DNA from: Pseudomonadota bacterium
GTDB taxonomy: Bacteria; Pseudomonadota; Gammaproteobacteria; Burkholderiales; SG8-39
Length of the DNA stretch: 38,764 nucleotides
Direction of reading: 5' to 3'
Assembly (NCBI GenBank): GCA_026399375.1
Contig: JAPLRD010000027.1
Coordinates: 1-38,764 of the forward strand
Shown here: piece by piece, positions 1 to 7,618 of the stretch
Layout of the letters: every line of letters begins with the position of its first letter
How positions within the stretch are numbered: the stretch's first letter is position 1
Translations under genes and position numbers: made by a program
The notes under the pieces: model-generated
What the model saw: the letters and a program-made list of their open reading frames with translations, nothing else
The model's database searches: none
Told to the model about the DNA's origin: nothing

Positions 1-923
1 ACCCGATCAGCCAGCTCGCGTTCACGCTTTCCAACGGTTTCACGTTCGTCGAGGCGTATCTGGCCCGCGGCATGCACATCGACGACTTCGCCGGGAACCT
101 GTCGTTCTTCTTCAGCTACGGCATGGACCCGGAATACACCGTGATCGGCCGCGTCGCTCGCCGCATCTGGGCGGTGGCGATGAAGAACAAGTACGGTGCG
201 AACGAGCGTTCGCAAAAGCTCAAGTACCACTCCCAGACCAGCGGCCGAAGCTTGCACGCGCAGGAGATCGCCTTCAACGACATCCGCACCACGCTGCAGG
301 CGCTGATCTCGACTTACGACAACACAAATAGCCTCCATACGAATGCTTACGACGAGGCCATCACCACGCCGACCGAAGAGTCGGTGCGCCGCGCGATGGC
401 GATCCAGCTCATCATCAACCGCGAGTGGGGCCTGGCGAAGAACGAGAACCCGAACCAGGGCGCTTTCATCATCGACGAGCTCACCGACCTCGTAGAAGAG
501 GCGGTGCTGAAGGAATTCGAGGCGATCTCGGAGCGCGGCGGCGTGCTCGGCGCGATGGAGACCGGCTACCAGCGCGGCAAGATCCAGGAAGAGTCGATGT
601 ACTACGAGCACAAGAAGCACGACGGTTCCTACCCCATCATCGGCGTCAACACCTTCCGCAACGCGCATGCTGGCGACGCGCCGCAGAAGATCGAACTCAT
701 CCGCTCGACCGAAGAAGAAAAGCAGAGCCAGCTGAAGCGCCTGCGTGACTTCCAGGCGCGGCACAAGGACGAATCCGGCCCCATGCTCGCGCGCCTGCAG
801 CAGGCGGTGATAGCCAATCAGAACGTGTTCGAGGTGCTGGTGGACGCGGTGCGCTGCTGCTCGCTCGGGCAGGTCACGAACGCGCTGTTCGAGGTGGGGG
901 GGCAGTATCGGAGGAGCATGTAG
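1..923 (+). CDS. icmF: Fused isobutyryl-CoA mutase IcmF, C-terminal part (5' truncated by window)
   Basis: The reading frame is open from base 3 (first codons Pro-Ile-Ser-Gln) to TAG at 921-923, giving the last 306 residues; the start lies outside the window. The sequence matches the substrate-binding TIM-barrel end of adenosylcobalamin-dependent acyl-CoA mutases, with [24 protein letters not shown] and [20 protein letters not shown], and ends in the FEVGGQYRR tail typical of IcmF. IcmF proteins carry an N-terminal B12 domain and a central MeaB-like GTPase domain, which would be upstream. The enzyme interconverts isobutyryl-CoA and n-butyryl-CoA (some members also isovaleryl/pivalyl-CoA) in the cytoplasm, which fits the branched-chain acyl-CoA genes further right. 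Methylmalonyl-CoA mutase large subunit is the alternative; the C-terminus favours IcmF. Confidence 0.88.
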   Translation, partial: PISQLAFTLSNGFTFVEAYLARGMHIDDFAGNLSFFFSYGMDPEYTVIGRVARRIWAVAMKNKYGANERSQKLKYHSQTSGRSLHAQEIAFNDIRTTLQALISTYDNTNSLHTNAYDEAITTPTEESVRRAMAIQLIINREWGLAKNENPNQGAFIIDELTDLVEEAVLKEFEAISERGGVLGAMETGYQRGKIQEESMYYEHKKHDGSYPIIGVNTFRNAHAGDAPQKIELIRSTEEEKQSQLKRLRDFQARHKDESGPMLARLQQAVIANQNVFEVLVDAVRCCSLGQVTNALFEVGGQYRRSM

Positions 924-1175
924 GTCCGATCTACGTCTTGCTGACGTACGAAAAGTTGACCGACTGCGAGCGCAACTCGCCAGCAAGTGCTGGGTTCAAA
1001 CCCTAAACCGGGTTCCCTTGCCCCGGACCAGGCGAATGCCCCAAAGCAGGAGCGTCAAGGTCGCAGCGTCGACCCAGATGCGACGCTCGATCCTCATTCG
1101 TGTCAGGGTCGGCTATTTGGGTTAGAGCCGCCACCCGCCAGCGCGGTCAGCTATGAGGCAAGGCCAACATAGTTC

Positions 1176-1204
1176 TTTTTGGTCAGCGAAACGCTTCCTA
1201 TAAT
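1176..1204 (+). promoter_or_regulatory. Candidate sigma-70 promoter for the lipoprotein gene
   Basis: A perfect TATAAT lies at 1199-1204. At 17-bp spacing the -35 position (1176-1181) reads TTTTTG, a poor match, so the assignment rests mainly on the -10. Transcription would start near 1211, inside the tandem repeat, leaving a leader of about 150 nt before the TTG start at 1362. Confidence 0.35.
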
Positions 1205-1244
1205 TTACCGGCAATGGGCCATCCTTTACCGGCAATGGGCCATC
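1204..1244 (+). repeat. Tandem direct repeat, 2 x 20 bp
   Basis: The 20-mer TTTACCGGCAATGGGCCATC occurs at 1204-1223 and again at 1225-1244 without a mismatch, with one base between (21-bp period, two helical turns). The first copy begins on the last base of the TATAAT box. Such spacing suits a pair of protein-binding sites; end repeats of an IS21-type element are another possibility. I cannot tell which. Confidence 0.8.
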
Positions 1245-1361
1245 GTATATGATCTACTGCCCGTTTCTAGATTTCTTTTCGGATGCGGGGTTGTTTCCCC
1301 TCGCCGACAATGAAGTTATTTTAGGCGGAACCTCAAAATAATCAATTTAAGGAGAAAAATC

Positions 1362-1793
1362 TTGAAAAGAATATTGGCAGCGCTACTTATTGCCGAGGCC
1401 CTTGGGGCTTGCACACAGCTTAGCTTGGGCAGCGGGCCCATGAATGCCAGGTTCGATGGCGCCGGCAGCACGACGGTATCATCTAGCGGCACAATGGTCA
1501 CTGCGGACGGCAAGACGCTTTATACTTTTGACAATGACGTCGCCGGCAGCGGAAAAAGCGCATGCAACGGACAATGTGCGACGAATTGGCCGCCACTGAG
1601 CGCGAAGGCGACCGATGCCGGGACTGAACTGAACACCGCCAGTCACGGCGATTGGACGGTCATCGCCCGCGACGACGGTTCGCGGCAGTGGGCTTATCGG
1701 GGCAAGCCTGTCTACCTCTATGCCAAGGACCAGAAAGCCGGCGACAAGACGGGTGATGGCGTCAACAACCTCTGGCACGTCATCGTTAGATAG
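1362..1793 (+). CDS. Secreted-repeat lipoprotein (PF03640 / COG4315 type)
   Basis: 143 residues starting at a TTG codon preceded by GGAG at 1351-1354, seven bases upstream. The first 16 residues form a lipoprotein signal with an LGAC lipobox and the modified Cys at position 17. The mature part has two copies of the unit seen in the family 'secreted repeat of unknown function': one around ADGKTLYTFDND followed by SACNGQCATNWPPL, and one around YRGKPVYLYAKD followed by GDGVNNLWHVI. Family members are anchored in the membrane or exported and have no established biochemical role. It appears to stand alone, between a repeat-bearing leader and a terminator-like hairpin. Recognition of the family is firm; the function is unknown. 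Confidence 0.85.
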   Translation: MKRILAALLIAEALGACTQLSLGSGPMNARFDGAGSTTVSSSGTMVTADGKTLYTFDNDVAGSGKSACNGQCATNWPPLSAKATDAGTELNTASHGDWTVIARDDGSRQWAYRGKPVYLYAKDQKAGDKTGDGVNNLWHVIVR

Positions 1794-1886
1794 CACTGTT
1801 ACCTTCCCGATTCGCTTGTACAGGAGTCGAGATATCGGTAATTGACTGCTATTCGTCTGGGTCAATTGTCGTTGAGTTTCCAAGCA

Positions 1887-1908
1887 CAGCCCCTCTTCGG
1901 AGGGGCTG
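1887..1908 (+). terminator. Hairpin with UUCG tetraloop after the lipoprotein gene
   Basis: CAGCCCCTC (1887-1895), loop TTCG, GAGGGGCTG (1900-1908): a perfect 9-bp GC-rich stem with the stable cUUCGg loop. The following bases (GTTCTTGG) are only weakly T-rich. It lies 93 nt after the lipoprotein stop, so it probably ends that transcript. Confidence 0.6.
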
Positions 1909-1930
1909 GTTCTTGGTGTAATGCTCTTTG

Positions 1931-2071
1931 TTCAGTGGACGGCACCCGTTCCTGCGCGAACTCATCATCCCCTTCGGCGCCACCGGCTGCGTCGCACGGT
2001 TCAAGATCGAGAACCGCGACATCGTCACTCCTCTAGCCGTGCGCCACCAGAGGGAAGAGGACTACCACCGA
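1931..2071 (+). pseudogene. Remnant of a RelE/ParE-family toxin gene
   Basis: The forward frame starting at base 1931 reads SGRHPFLRELIIPFGATG, then VARFKIENRDIV and PLAVRHQREEDYH (ending at 2068). This is the C-terminal half of a RelE/ParE-type toxin, in which the HPFLREL..PFG and VRHQREEDYH segments are conserved. The N-terminal half is absent: the hairpin of the preceding gene ends at 1908. No stop follows the final His, so the frame runs on into unrelated sequence. No antitoxin gene is next to it. It is read as a dead fragment of a toxin-antitoxin locus. Confidence 0.6.
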
Positions 2072-2204
2072 GGTGTCAAAACGCGTCGCCGGATAGGGCG
2101 CCGAAGTCGCAAATCCGCGCCAACGCGCATTTCGGCAAGATCGTGCTGAGCGCCTTGGCGCGGCGCTGCGCATTTCAGCGGCGCTCGGGATAAACTTCGA
2201 ATCC

Positions 2205-2963
2205 ATGGAAGAGCCGGAAAATCGAGCGGAGCCGGAGTTCGTCTGGCCCAGGGTAAATACCCTGGCGCCCGGCGCCGTTCGCCGCTGGCTCGTCGCCGGC
2301 TGGGCGGATCTCGCGGCTGCGCCGGCGGCAAGTCTCTTCTACGGTGTCGTGCTTGCCGTGATGGGGTTTCTTCTGACGCGGTTCTTCGCCGGCGCAATCC
2401 GCGTCGCCCTGACGACCGGTTTTCTGCTGATCGGACCGTTCGTTTGCATCGGCCTTTATGCCATCAGCCGCCAGCGGGAGTCCGGTCAGCGCGTGCGCCT
2501 GGCGCCTACGCTGATAGCCTGGAGGGAAAACGCCCCGGCCGTCGGCTTTTACGCGCTGGTCCTCACCCTGCTGCTTGCCGCCTGGATACGCGTGTCGATG
2601 GTGATTGTCGCGATGTTCTTCCCCAGTGGCCATATCAATTGGGATTTGCCCGAGGCATGGACGTTTGCGGCGGCGTACACGGTCGCCCTCTCCGGTCTCG
2701 CGCTGTTCGTGTTCGCCACGACGTCCTTGTCGCTGCCGCTGCTGCTCGACCGGCGCGACATGGACGCGGTCACGGCCGCCATCGTCAGCTTCAACGCGCT
2801 GCGCACGAACTTCGTTCCGATGCTCACCTGGGCGGCGTTGATCGTCGTGTTCGCCGGCCTCGGCTTCGCCACCTATTGCGTCGGACTGGTGATCGCGGTC
2901 CCCCTGATCGGGCACATGACCTGGCACGCCTACCGGGAGTCGATTGCCCCGCTGGGCAAATAG
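2205..2963 (+). CDS. DUF2189 integral membrane protein
   Basis: 252 residues, mostly hydrophobic, with about five to six membrane segments near residues 37-61, 67-90, 112-138, 153-181 and 204-238. The pattern of an N-terminal charged stretch (WPRVNTLAPGAVRRWL), a GW.D motif and the closing GHMTWHAYRE is that of the DUF2189 family of predicted inner-membrane proteins. These have no known function; in Proteobacteria they often lie near respiratory or stress genes. The ATG at 2205 is the first in frame with the homologous region; only a poor ribosome site precedes it. The gene is followed after 142 bp by the M23 peptidase on the same strand. Confidence 0.8.
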   Translation: MEEPENRAEPEFVWPRVNTLAPGAVRRWLVAGWADLAAAPAASLFYGVVLAVMGFLLTRFFAGAIRVALTTGFLLIGPFVCIGLYAISRQRESGQRVRLAPTLIAWRENAPAVGFYALVLTLLLAAWIRVSMVIVAMFFPSGHINWDLPEAWTFAAAYTVALSGLALFVFATTSLSLPLLLDRRDMDAVTAAIVSFNALRTNFVPMLTWAALIVVFAGLGFATYCVGLVIAVPLIGHMTWHAYRESIAPLGK

Positions 2964-3105
2964 CGCGAAGCGCCCGCGAGCCAGACTTCTGTCGTCCTGT
3001 CGCGCCTGCCGTGTTGGCTGTCCATTCTTTCAGACAATACATTGACCGGCAATCGAGCGATAATCCGCATCTTCCTTTTTTCAATCCTTCAATCGATCCC
3101 CAGAC

Positions 3106-4557
3106 ATGAGTTCATTGCCATCCGAAACCTCCAGGAAAAGACTCCCGGCGATTATTTTCGTCTTTCTGCTCGTCGTCATCGGCCTTCTGGGTGGCGGCTA
3201 CTACCTGGCGCCGCGCTTCGAGCGGGAAGCGCCGCACATCAAACTGCCGGACGCCGCCGTGCTCGGCCTCGCGCCCATGGAGGTCGTCGTCACCGATCCG
3301 GGCGCCGGATTGAAGTCGGTCAGCGCGACCCTCACGATAGGCGGCACCGAGCACACGCTGGCCTCCGAGCAGTACGCCCAGGCGCTGGCCGAGAAGAAGG
3401 TCGCTGTCGTTTTGCCGTCGAAGCTTGCCGGCGTCAAGGAAGGACCGGCGGTCCTGCGCGTCGCCGCGCGCGACGCCTCGCTGTGGAATGTTTTCAAAGG
3501 CAACGAGACGGTGATCGAAAAGAATCTCACCATCGACCTCACGCCGCCAACGATCGAGCTTGTCGCCGATGACCGCTATGTCAACTTCGGCGGCGTCGGC
3601 GTGATCGTGTACAAGGCATCCGCGGATACGGCGACGAGCGGGGTGCGGATCGGCGATTATTTCTTCCCCGGTTTCCAGGGGCAGATAAAAGGGCACGCGG
3701 ATCACTATCTCGCCTTTTTCGCGCATGCCTATAACGTGCCGCCGGAGGCGAAAGCCCGGCTGGTCGCGACCGACAAGGCCGGCAATACCAGGGAAATGCC
3801 TTTGGCCTACGAGCTCAAGGACGTGAAGTACCGGAAGAGCACCATCGCGCTATCGGAAAATTTTCTCCAGAACAAGGTGGCGCCCCTGCTGAGCGACGTC
3901 GGCGCGCGCCAGGGGACGCCGAAGGATGTGTTCGTAGCGGTCAACCACAAGCTCAGGAAAGAGAACGAAGACAAGATCGTGGCGATCACCTCGAAAGCCA
4001 CGCCGTTGCTGCTATGGAAGGGTGCGTTCAGCCAGCTGAGCAATTCCAAGGTCGAAGCCAACTTCGCGGATTCGCGCACCTACACTTACAACGGTGAGCC
4101 GATCGATACCGCCTTTCACCTCGGCTACGACCTGTCCGTTACCAAGCAATATCCGGTCGAGGCCGCCAACAGCGGCGCAGTCGCCCTTGTCGGCAACCTG
4201 GGCATTTACGGCAACACCGTCATCCTGGATCACGGCCTCGGCCTCTTCACGCTCTACGGCCACTTGAGTTCCATCGACGTCAAGGTCGGCGATGCGATCC
4301 AGCAGCGACAGATCGTCGGCAAGACCGGCGAGACCGGCCTTGCCGCCGGCGATCATCTGCACTACGGCATCTATCTGGACGGGGTTGCGGTGTTGCCGGT
4401 GGAGTGGTGGGACGCGAAGTGGATCCGCGACAACATCGAGCCCAAGCTTGACGGCCAGAGCGGCGAAGCGATCGCCGAAGCGCAGCAGCCGAAAGCGCGC
4501 CAGTCGAAGGCGCCGCGCAAGGCCGCGCACAAAGCCGTGCGCAAACGCAGCCGCTGA
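3106..4557 (+). CDS. Membrane-anchored M23 (LytM) family metallopeptidase
   Basis: 483 residues. A single hydrophobic segment at about residues 14-36 should anchor the protein in the inner membrane with the rest in the periplasm. Residues 40-320 have no obvious motif and are probably beta-rich domains. The C-terminal part is a peptidase M23 domain: H338 and D342 of HLGYD (HxGxD zinc ligands), H386 of YGHL, and H417/H419 of DHLHYG (HxH). All metal and catalytic residues are therefore present, unlike in degenerate EnvC-type members. It is expected to cut peptidoglycan cross-bridges or stem peptides. The last 30 residues are rich in Lys, Arg and Ala, an unusual basic tail. No strong ribosome site precedes the ATG. 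Confidence 0.88.
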   Translation: MSSLPSETSRKRLPAIIFVFLLVVIGLLGGGYYLAPRFEREAPHIKLPDAAVLGLAPMEVVVTDPGAGLKSVSATLTIGGTEHTLASEQYAQALAEKKVAVVLPSKLAGVKEGPAVLRVAARDASLWNVFKGNETVIEKNLTIDLTPPTIELVADDRYVNFGGVGVIVYKASADTATSGVRIGDYFFPGFQGQIKGHADHYLAFFAHAYNVPPEAKARLVATDKAGNTREMPLAYELKDVKYRKSTIALSENFLQNKVAPLLSDVGARQGTPKDVFVAVNHKLRKENEDKIVAITSKATPLLLWKGAFSQLSNSKVEANFADSRTYTYNGEPIDTAFHLGYDLSVTKQYPVEAANSGAVALVGNLGIYGNTVILDHGLGLFTLYGHLSSIDVKVGDAIQQRQIVGKTGETGLAAGDHLHYGIYLDGVAVLPVEWWDAKWIRDNIEPKLDGQSGEAIAEAQQPKARQSKAPRKAAHKAVRKRSR

Positions 4558-4781
4558 GGTCGCGCCGGCGACAGGTGCTACAGTCCGGAAAGCCGCGCGG
4601 CTATTGGCTCGCAGGCCGATTGCGCCCTCCGGGCAGGTGCCGCGCCTGCCCTGGCCATGTGCGCACGCGCGTCCTGCCCTGTCCCTGTGTTACGCTGCAT
4701 CCCGGCCGATGCACCCTTGTCGCGCGGCACAGGCTTCGCCGCGGCGTTTTGCCGCATGGACTTCGATAAGAGAGGGGAAAA

Positions 4782-5828
4782 ATGAAAGCGATATTCCGCA
4801 TAGCCTCGGCAGCGCTGTTTCTGCTCGCAGGTGCCGGTGCCTACGCCGCGAAGGCGCCGAAGATCGCCATGGAAGAGTTCATGGTGCCGGCGGTGGATCC
4901 GGGCATCAGCCTCTATGTGCGCAACAAGCACCCGCAGGGGGTGAAGAAGTTTGCGGGCGACAAGATTCTGCTTTACGTCCACGGTTCGACCTACCCCTCC
5001 GAGACCGCGTTCGACCTGAAGCTGAACGGGCTTTCCTGGATGGACTACATCGCGCAGCACGGCTACGACGTGTACCTGGTTGATTTGCGCGGCTACGGCA
5101 AGTCCACGCGCCCGCCCGAAATGGACAAGCCGGCCGCCGACAGCGAGCCCATCGTGCGCACCGAAACCGCGGTCAAGGACGTGGGCGCGGCGGTGGATTT
5201 CATCCTCAAGCGCCGCGGCGTCGCGAAGATCAATCTGCTCGGCTGGTCCTGGGGCACCAGCATCATGGGCTGGTACACAGCGCAGAACAACGACAAGGTC
5301 AACCGCTTGGTGCTCTACGCGCCACAATGGGTGCGCGATGCTCCTTCACTCACCGATTCGGGCGGCAAGCTCGGCGCCTATCGCAGCGTCTCGCGCGATG
5401 CCGCGAAGGGCCGCTGGCTCACCGGCGTGCCGGAGGACAAGAAGGCCGACCTGATCCCCCCGGGCTGGTTCGAGGCCTGGGCCGACGCGACCTTTGCGAC
5501 CGACGCGGTCGGCGCAAAGCAGACGCCGCCGGTGCTGCGCGCCCCCAACGGAACCGTGCAGGACACGCGCGAATTCTGGGGTGCGGGCAAGCCGCTCTAC
5601 GACCCGGCAGGAATACGTGTTCCCACCCTCCTCGCCCATGCCGAGTGGGACGCCGACTTGCCGAATTACATGCTCTACGCCTACTTCGCCAAACTGACCA
5701 ATGCGCCCTACAAGCGCTACGTTCAGATCGGCGAAGGCACGCATACGGTCATCATGGAGAAAAACCGCATGCAACTGTTTCAGGCGGTGCAGCAGTTCCT
5801 CGACGAACGGCTGAAGCCCAACCAATAG
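4782..5828 (+). CDS. Exported alpha/beta-hydrolase
   Basis: 348 residues with a signal peptide (first ~22 residues, ending AYA before AKAPKIA). The fold is an alpha/beta hydrolase: oxyanion region LLYVHGSTYP, VDLRGYGKS strand-turn, nucleophile elbow GWSWGTS with S156, acid D290 or D292 in HAEWDADLP, and base H321 in GEGTHTVI. All triad members are visible. A good ribosome site (GAGAGGGG) lies upstream of the ATG. The substrate is unknown; a periplasmic esterase or amide hydrolase is a reasonable guess. The 224 bp before it contain nothing I recognise apart from a 5-bp stem-loop just after the M23 gene. Confidence 0.85.
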   Translation: MKAIFRIASAALFLLAGAGAYAAKAPKIAMEEFMVPAVDPGISLYVRNKHPQGVKKFAGDKILLYVHGSTYPSETAFDLKLNGLSWMDYIAQHGYDVYLVDLRGYGKSTRPPEMDKPAADSEPIVRTETAVKDVGAAVDFILKRRGVAKINLLGWSWGTSIMGWYTAQNNDKVNRLVLYAPQWVRDAPSLTDSGGKLGAYRSVSRDAAKGRWLTGVPEDKKADLIPPGWFEAWADATFATDAVGAKQTPPVLRAPNGTVQDTREFWGAGKPLYDPAGIRVPTLLAHAEWDADLPNYMLYAYFAKLTNAPYKRYVQIGEGTHTVIMEKNRMQLFQAVQQFLDERLKPNQ

Positions 5829-5859
5829 CGGTACAAACGGGGCGGGCGCGCTACAGCGT

Positions 5860-5949
5860 CTATTCCTGTGCCGCCTTGTACCAGGCCAGACGCCAGGAAT
5901 ATTGCAGGCCGCTGTGCAAGCGCCAGGCGAGGTAGAGTCTGCGGGCCAT
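5860..5949 (-). CDS. Small basic aromatic protein, 29 residues
   Basis: ATG (complement of 5947-5949) to TAG (5860-5862). The peptide begins MARRLYLAWRLHSGLQYSW and has three Trp, three Tyr and a net positive charge before AAQE at the end. An AGGAG sits six bases before the ATG. It lies 47 bp downstream of the 79-codon gene on the same strand, suggesting a two-gene operon. The pattern LYLAWRL..G..YSWRLAWYKA is strongly periodic and suits an amphipathic helix. I do not know a function. The ribosome site and the composition are the only support. Confidence 0.5.
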   Translation of the reverse strand: MARRLYLAWRLHSGLQYSWRLAWYKAAQE

Positions 5950-5996
5950 GGTGTTCTCCTGTTCCGGCGCCGTATGGGTCGCTCGCCGCGATTGTG

Positions 5997-6236
5997 CTAG
6001 CGGTTGAATTGCGTTCTTGCTGAACCTGCGCAGGCTCCCCGGCGCGCCATGGCATCGGCCAGGTTGCGCACGCCGATCGCGTAAGCGCGATTGGACATCG
6101 CCTGCTCGAAGCTCAATCGCCGCGACAACTCCAGCCGCCTGTAGGCGCTGCGCAGGACCGACGTGGTATCAAGAGCGACCATCGAAAGGTCCAGCGGAAT
6201 TTGTTTCGTTGTGCCTGACTGGGTGCTGTGGCGCAT
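5997..6236 (-). CDS. Small conserved-looking hypothetical protein, 79 residues
   Basis: Starts MRHSTQSGTT and ends in TAG at 5997. The ATG is preceded on the minus strand by CGGGGGAAG, a good ribosome site at normal spacing. Residues 28-66 (SVLRSAYRRL, LSFEQAMSNRAYAIGVRN, LADAMARR) look like two or three helices with alternating Leu/Ala and Arg. The region is not antisense to any gene, so it is not a shadow. It resembles short uncharacterised proteins of Betaproteobacteria; no function can be assigned. It probably shares a transcript with the 29-codon gene downstream. Confidence 0.5.
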   Translation of the reverse strand: MRHSTQSGTTKQIPLDLSMVALDTTSVLRSAYRRLELSRRLSFEQAMSNRAYAIGVRNLADAMARRGACAGSARTQFNR

Positions 6237-6379
6237 GGTGAGCTTCCCCCGAAAGTTGTCTGCCTGGCTGCAGTTTCATTAGCAACCTGCGTGCCAGAGT
6301 ACTTTCGCTTTGTTTCCAGACTATTACGGGAGTGCTGCTGCGGCCATGCGTGATGTTATGGCGCGCCGCAGCAAAGCAG

Positions 6380-6396
6380 CGCCCCAAGTTGGGGCG
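6380..6396 (-). terminator. Palindrome downstream of the TRAP binding-protein gene
   Basis: CGCCCC-AAGTT-GGGGCG (6380-6396), palindromic to its centre, lies 77 nt past the stop of the minus-strand dctP-like gene and upstream of the small-protein operon. No T-tract follows, so it may be a Rho-assisted terminator, or an operator. Weak call. Confidence 0.3.
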
Positions 6397-6472
6397 GGCC
6401 GACGGTTCTGTCAGCCCTCCTGGCGGACTCGACTTTGATGCGTTCGTTCTAAAATCTGCGTCGCGCTTCGGA

Positions 6473-7504
6473 TTACTTCCCGCCCTCGAGTTTCTTCAGC
6501 TCCTCGTGGAAGGACGCCATTACCTTGGCGCCGTCGATGCCCTTCGGTGCGGCGTCCTTGATCCAGTCGGCTTCGAACTGTTTGGTGCGCTCGCGCACTT
6601 CGGCCACCAGGGGAGCGGGCGCCTTCAAGAGTTGCATGCCGGCGGCCTTCATGCCGGTCTCGCCGATGGCGGCGTATTTGTCCCAGGCCTTGCCCGCGAG
6701 CTGCGCCATGTGGTCGCCGGCTAGCTTCATGACGATGTCCTGGTCCTGCTTCGGCAGGCTCGCGAACTTGGCCTCGTTCATGATCACCGAGTGCGTGTCG
6801 GAGTACAAACCGCCGGGGAACTCGGTGGCGTAGCGCAGCAGCTTCTCCAGCTTGAACGACACCGGCGATTCGCCCGGGAAGAACACGCCGTCGACGATGC
6901 CCTGCGACAGCAGCTCGTAGGATTCGGGCGCGGGTTTCTGCAGGATGGTGGCGCCGATCGCCTGGCCGACGTCGGCCGCCATGCCGCCGCCGACGCGGAA
7001 CTTCAGCCCCTGCAGGTCCGCAAGCTTGTTGATCGGCCGCTTGGTGTTGTACATGATGCCGGGGCCGTGGGCGTAGATGGTGAGCAGTTTGACTCCGGCG
7101 TGTTCGTTTGCCTTGAGCATGAACTTCTCGTAGGTGCGCCACACCGCCACCGACTGCGCCTCGGCGTTGTTGCCGCCGAAGGGCAGCACGCCGAAACGCA
7201 CCAGCTGGAACCGCGCCGGCGTGTAGCTGTGCGACACGAACGCGAGGTCGGCCAGCCCGTCCTTGACCGCGTCGAAGTGGCCGCCCGGGCTGCTTACCAT
7301 TTTTGGCAGAAAGCGGAACTTGACGCGGCCGCTGGTCGCCTTTTCAACTTCCTGCGCCCATCCGGCAAGAAAATCCTTGTTCAGAAAATGCGACGGCGGG
7401 ACCCAACTTGATATACTGATTTCGGTCTGGGCAAATGCCGGCGCCGCGGTCAGCGACAGCAGCACCGCGCCCATGGTAATCAGCAATCTGGAAAGTGTGC
7501 GCAT
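6473..7504 (-). CDS. TRAP transporter substrate-binding protein (DctP family)
   Basis: 343 residues. A Sec signal peptide (first 25 residues, ending PAFA) is followed by a DctP-family periplasmic binding protein: ISISSWVPPSHFLNKDFLAGWAQEVEKA at the N-terminus, FRFLPKM, a PGGHFDAVKDGLADLAF segment, and the LKFRVGGG strand that carries the arginine used to bind carboxylate ligands. The start is backed by GAGGAGA before the ATG. It delivers the ligand to the DctQ/DctM permease, whose genes (10302-12134) are on the other strand beyond the dehydrogenase and dehydratase genes. With those genes next door the ligand is likely a sugar acid or related hydroxy acid; this is inference. Confidence 0.9.
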   Translation of the reverse strand: MRTLSRLLITMGAVLLSLTAAPAFAQTEISISSWVPPSHFLNKDFLAGWAQEVEKATSGRVKFRFLPKMVSSPGGHFDAVKDGLADLAFVSHSYTPARFQLVRFGVLPFGGNNAEAQSVAVWRTYEKFMLKANEHAGVKLLTIYAHGPGIMYNTKRPINKLADLQGLKFRVGGGMAADVGQAIGATILQKPAPESYELLSQGIVDGVFFPGESPVSFKLEKLLRYATEFPGGLYSDTHSVIMNEAKFASLPKQDQDIVMKLAGDHMAQLAGKAWDKYAAIGETGMKAAGMQLLKAPAPLVAEVRERTKQFEADWIKDAAPKGIDGAKVMASFHEELKKLEGGK

Positions 7505-7618
7505 GACGTTTCTCCTCGTGTTCTGTCGGGTTTTCCGCGGCGCTCCGGCGGCGCAGGCGAAGACTTATATCAGATCGGCGCCGGCTGTGCCAGAGCGCCC
7601 CGCAACGACTATCGCTGC

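Larger units (their letters stand above)
924..1361. other. Intergenic stretch between icmF and the lipoprotein gene
   Basis: No convincing gene. A perfect 6-bp inverted repeat (932-937 with 943-948, loop TTGCT) lies just after icmF but has no T-tract, so it is a weak terminator candidate. The right part holds a TATAAT box and a tandem 20-bp repeat, listed separately. From about 1240 the composition becomes AT-rich compared with the surrounding genes, as expected of a leader or of acquired DNA. Confidence 0.5.
1794..2204. other. Intergenic stretch with terminator and toxin remnant
   Basis: It contains a terminator-like hairpin at 1887-1908 and the C-terminal part of a ParE/RelE-like toxin at 1937-2071, both listed separately. 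From 2072 to 2204 I see no gene or clear site. The overlapping forward frames here are arginine-rich and unlike proteins. Confidence 0.5.

Noticed and set aside
975-1010. GGGTTCAAACCC resembles a tRNA T-arm
   Set aside because: Only three base pairs form around the TTCAAAC loop and no acceptor stem, anticodon arm or CCA end can be drawn nearby.
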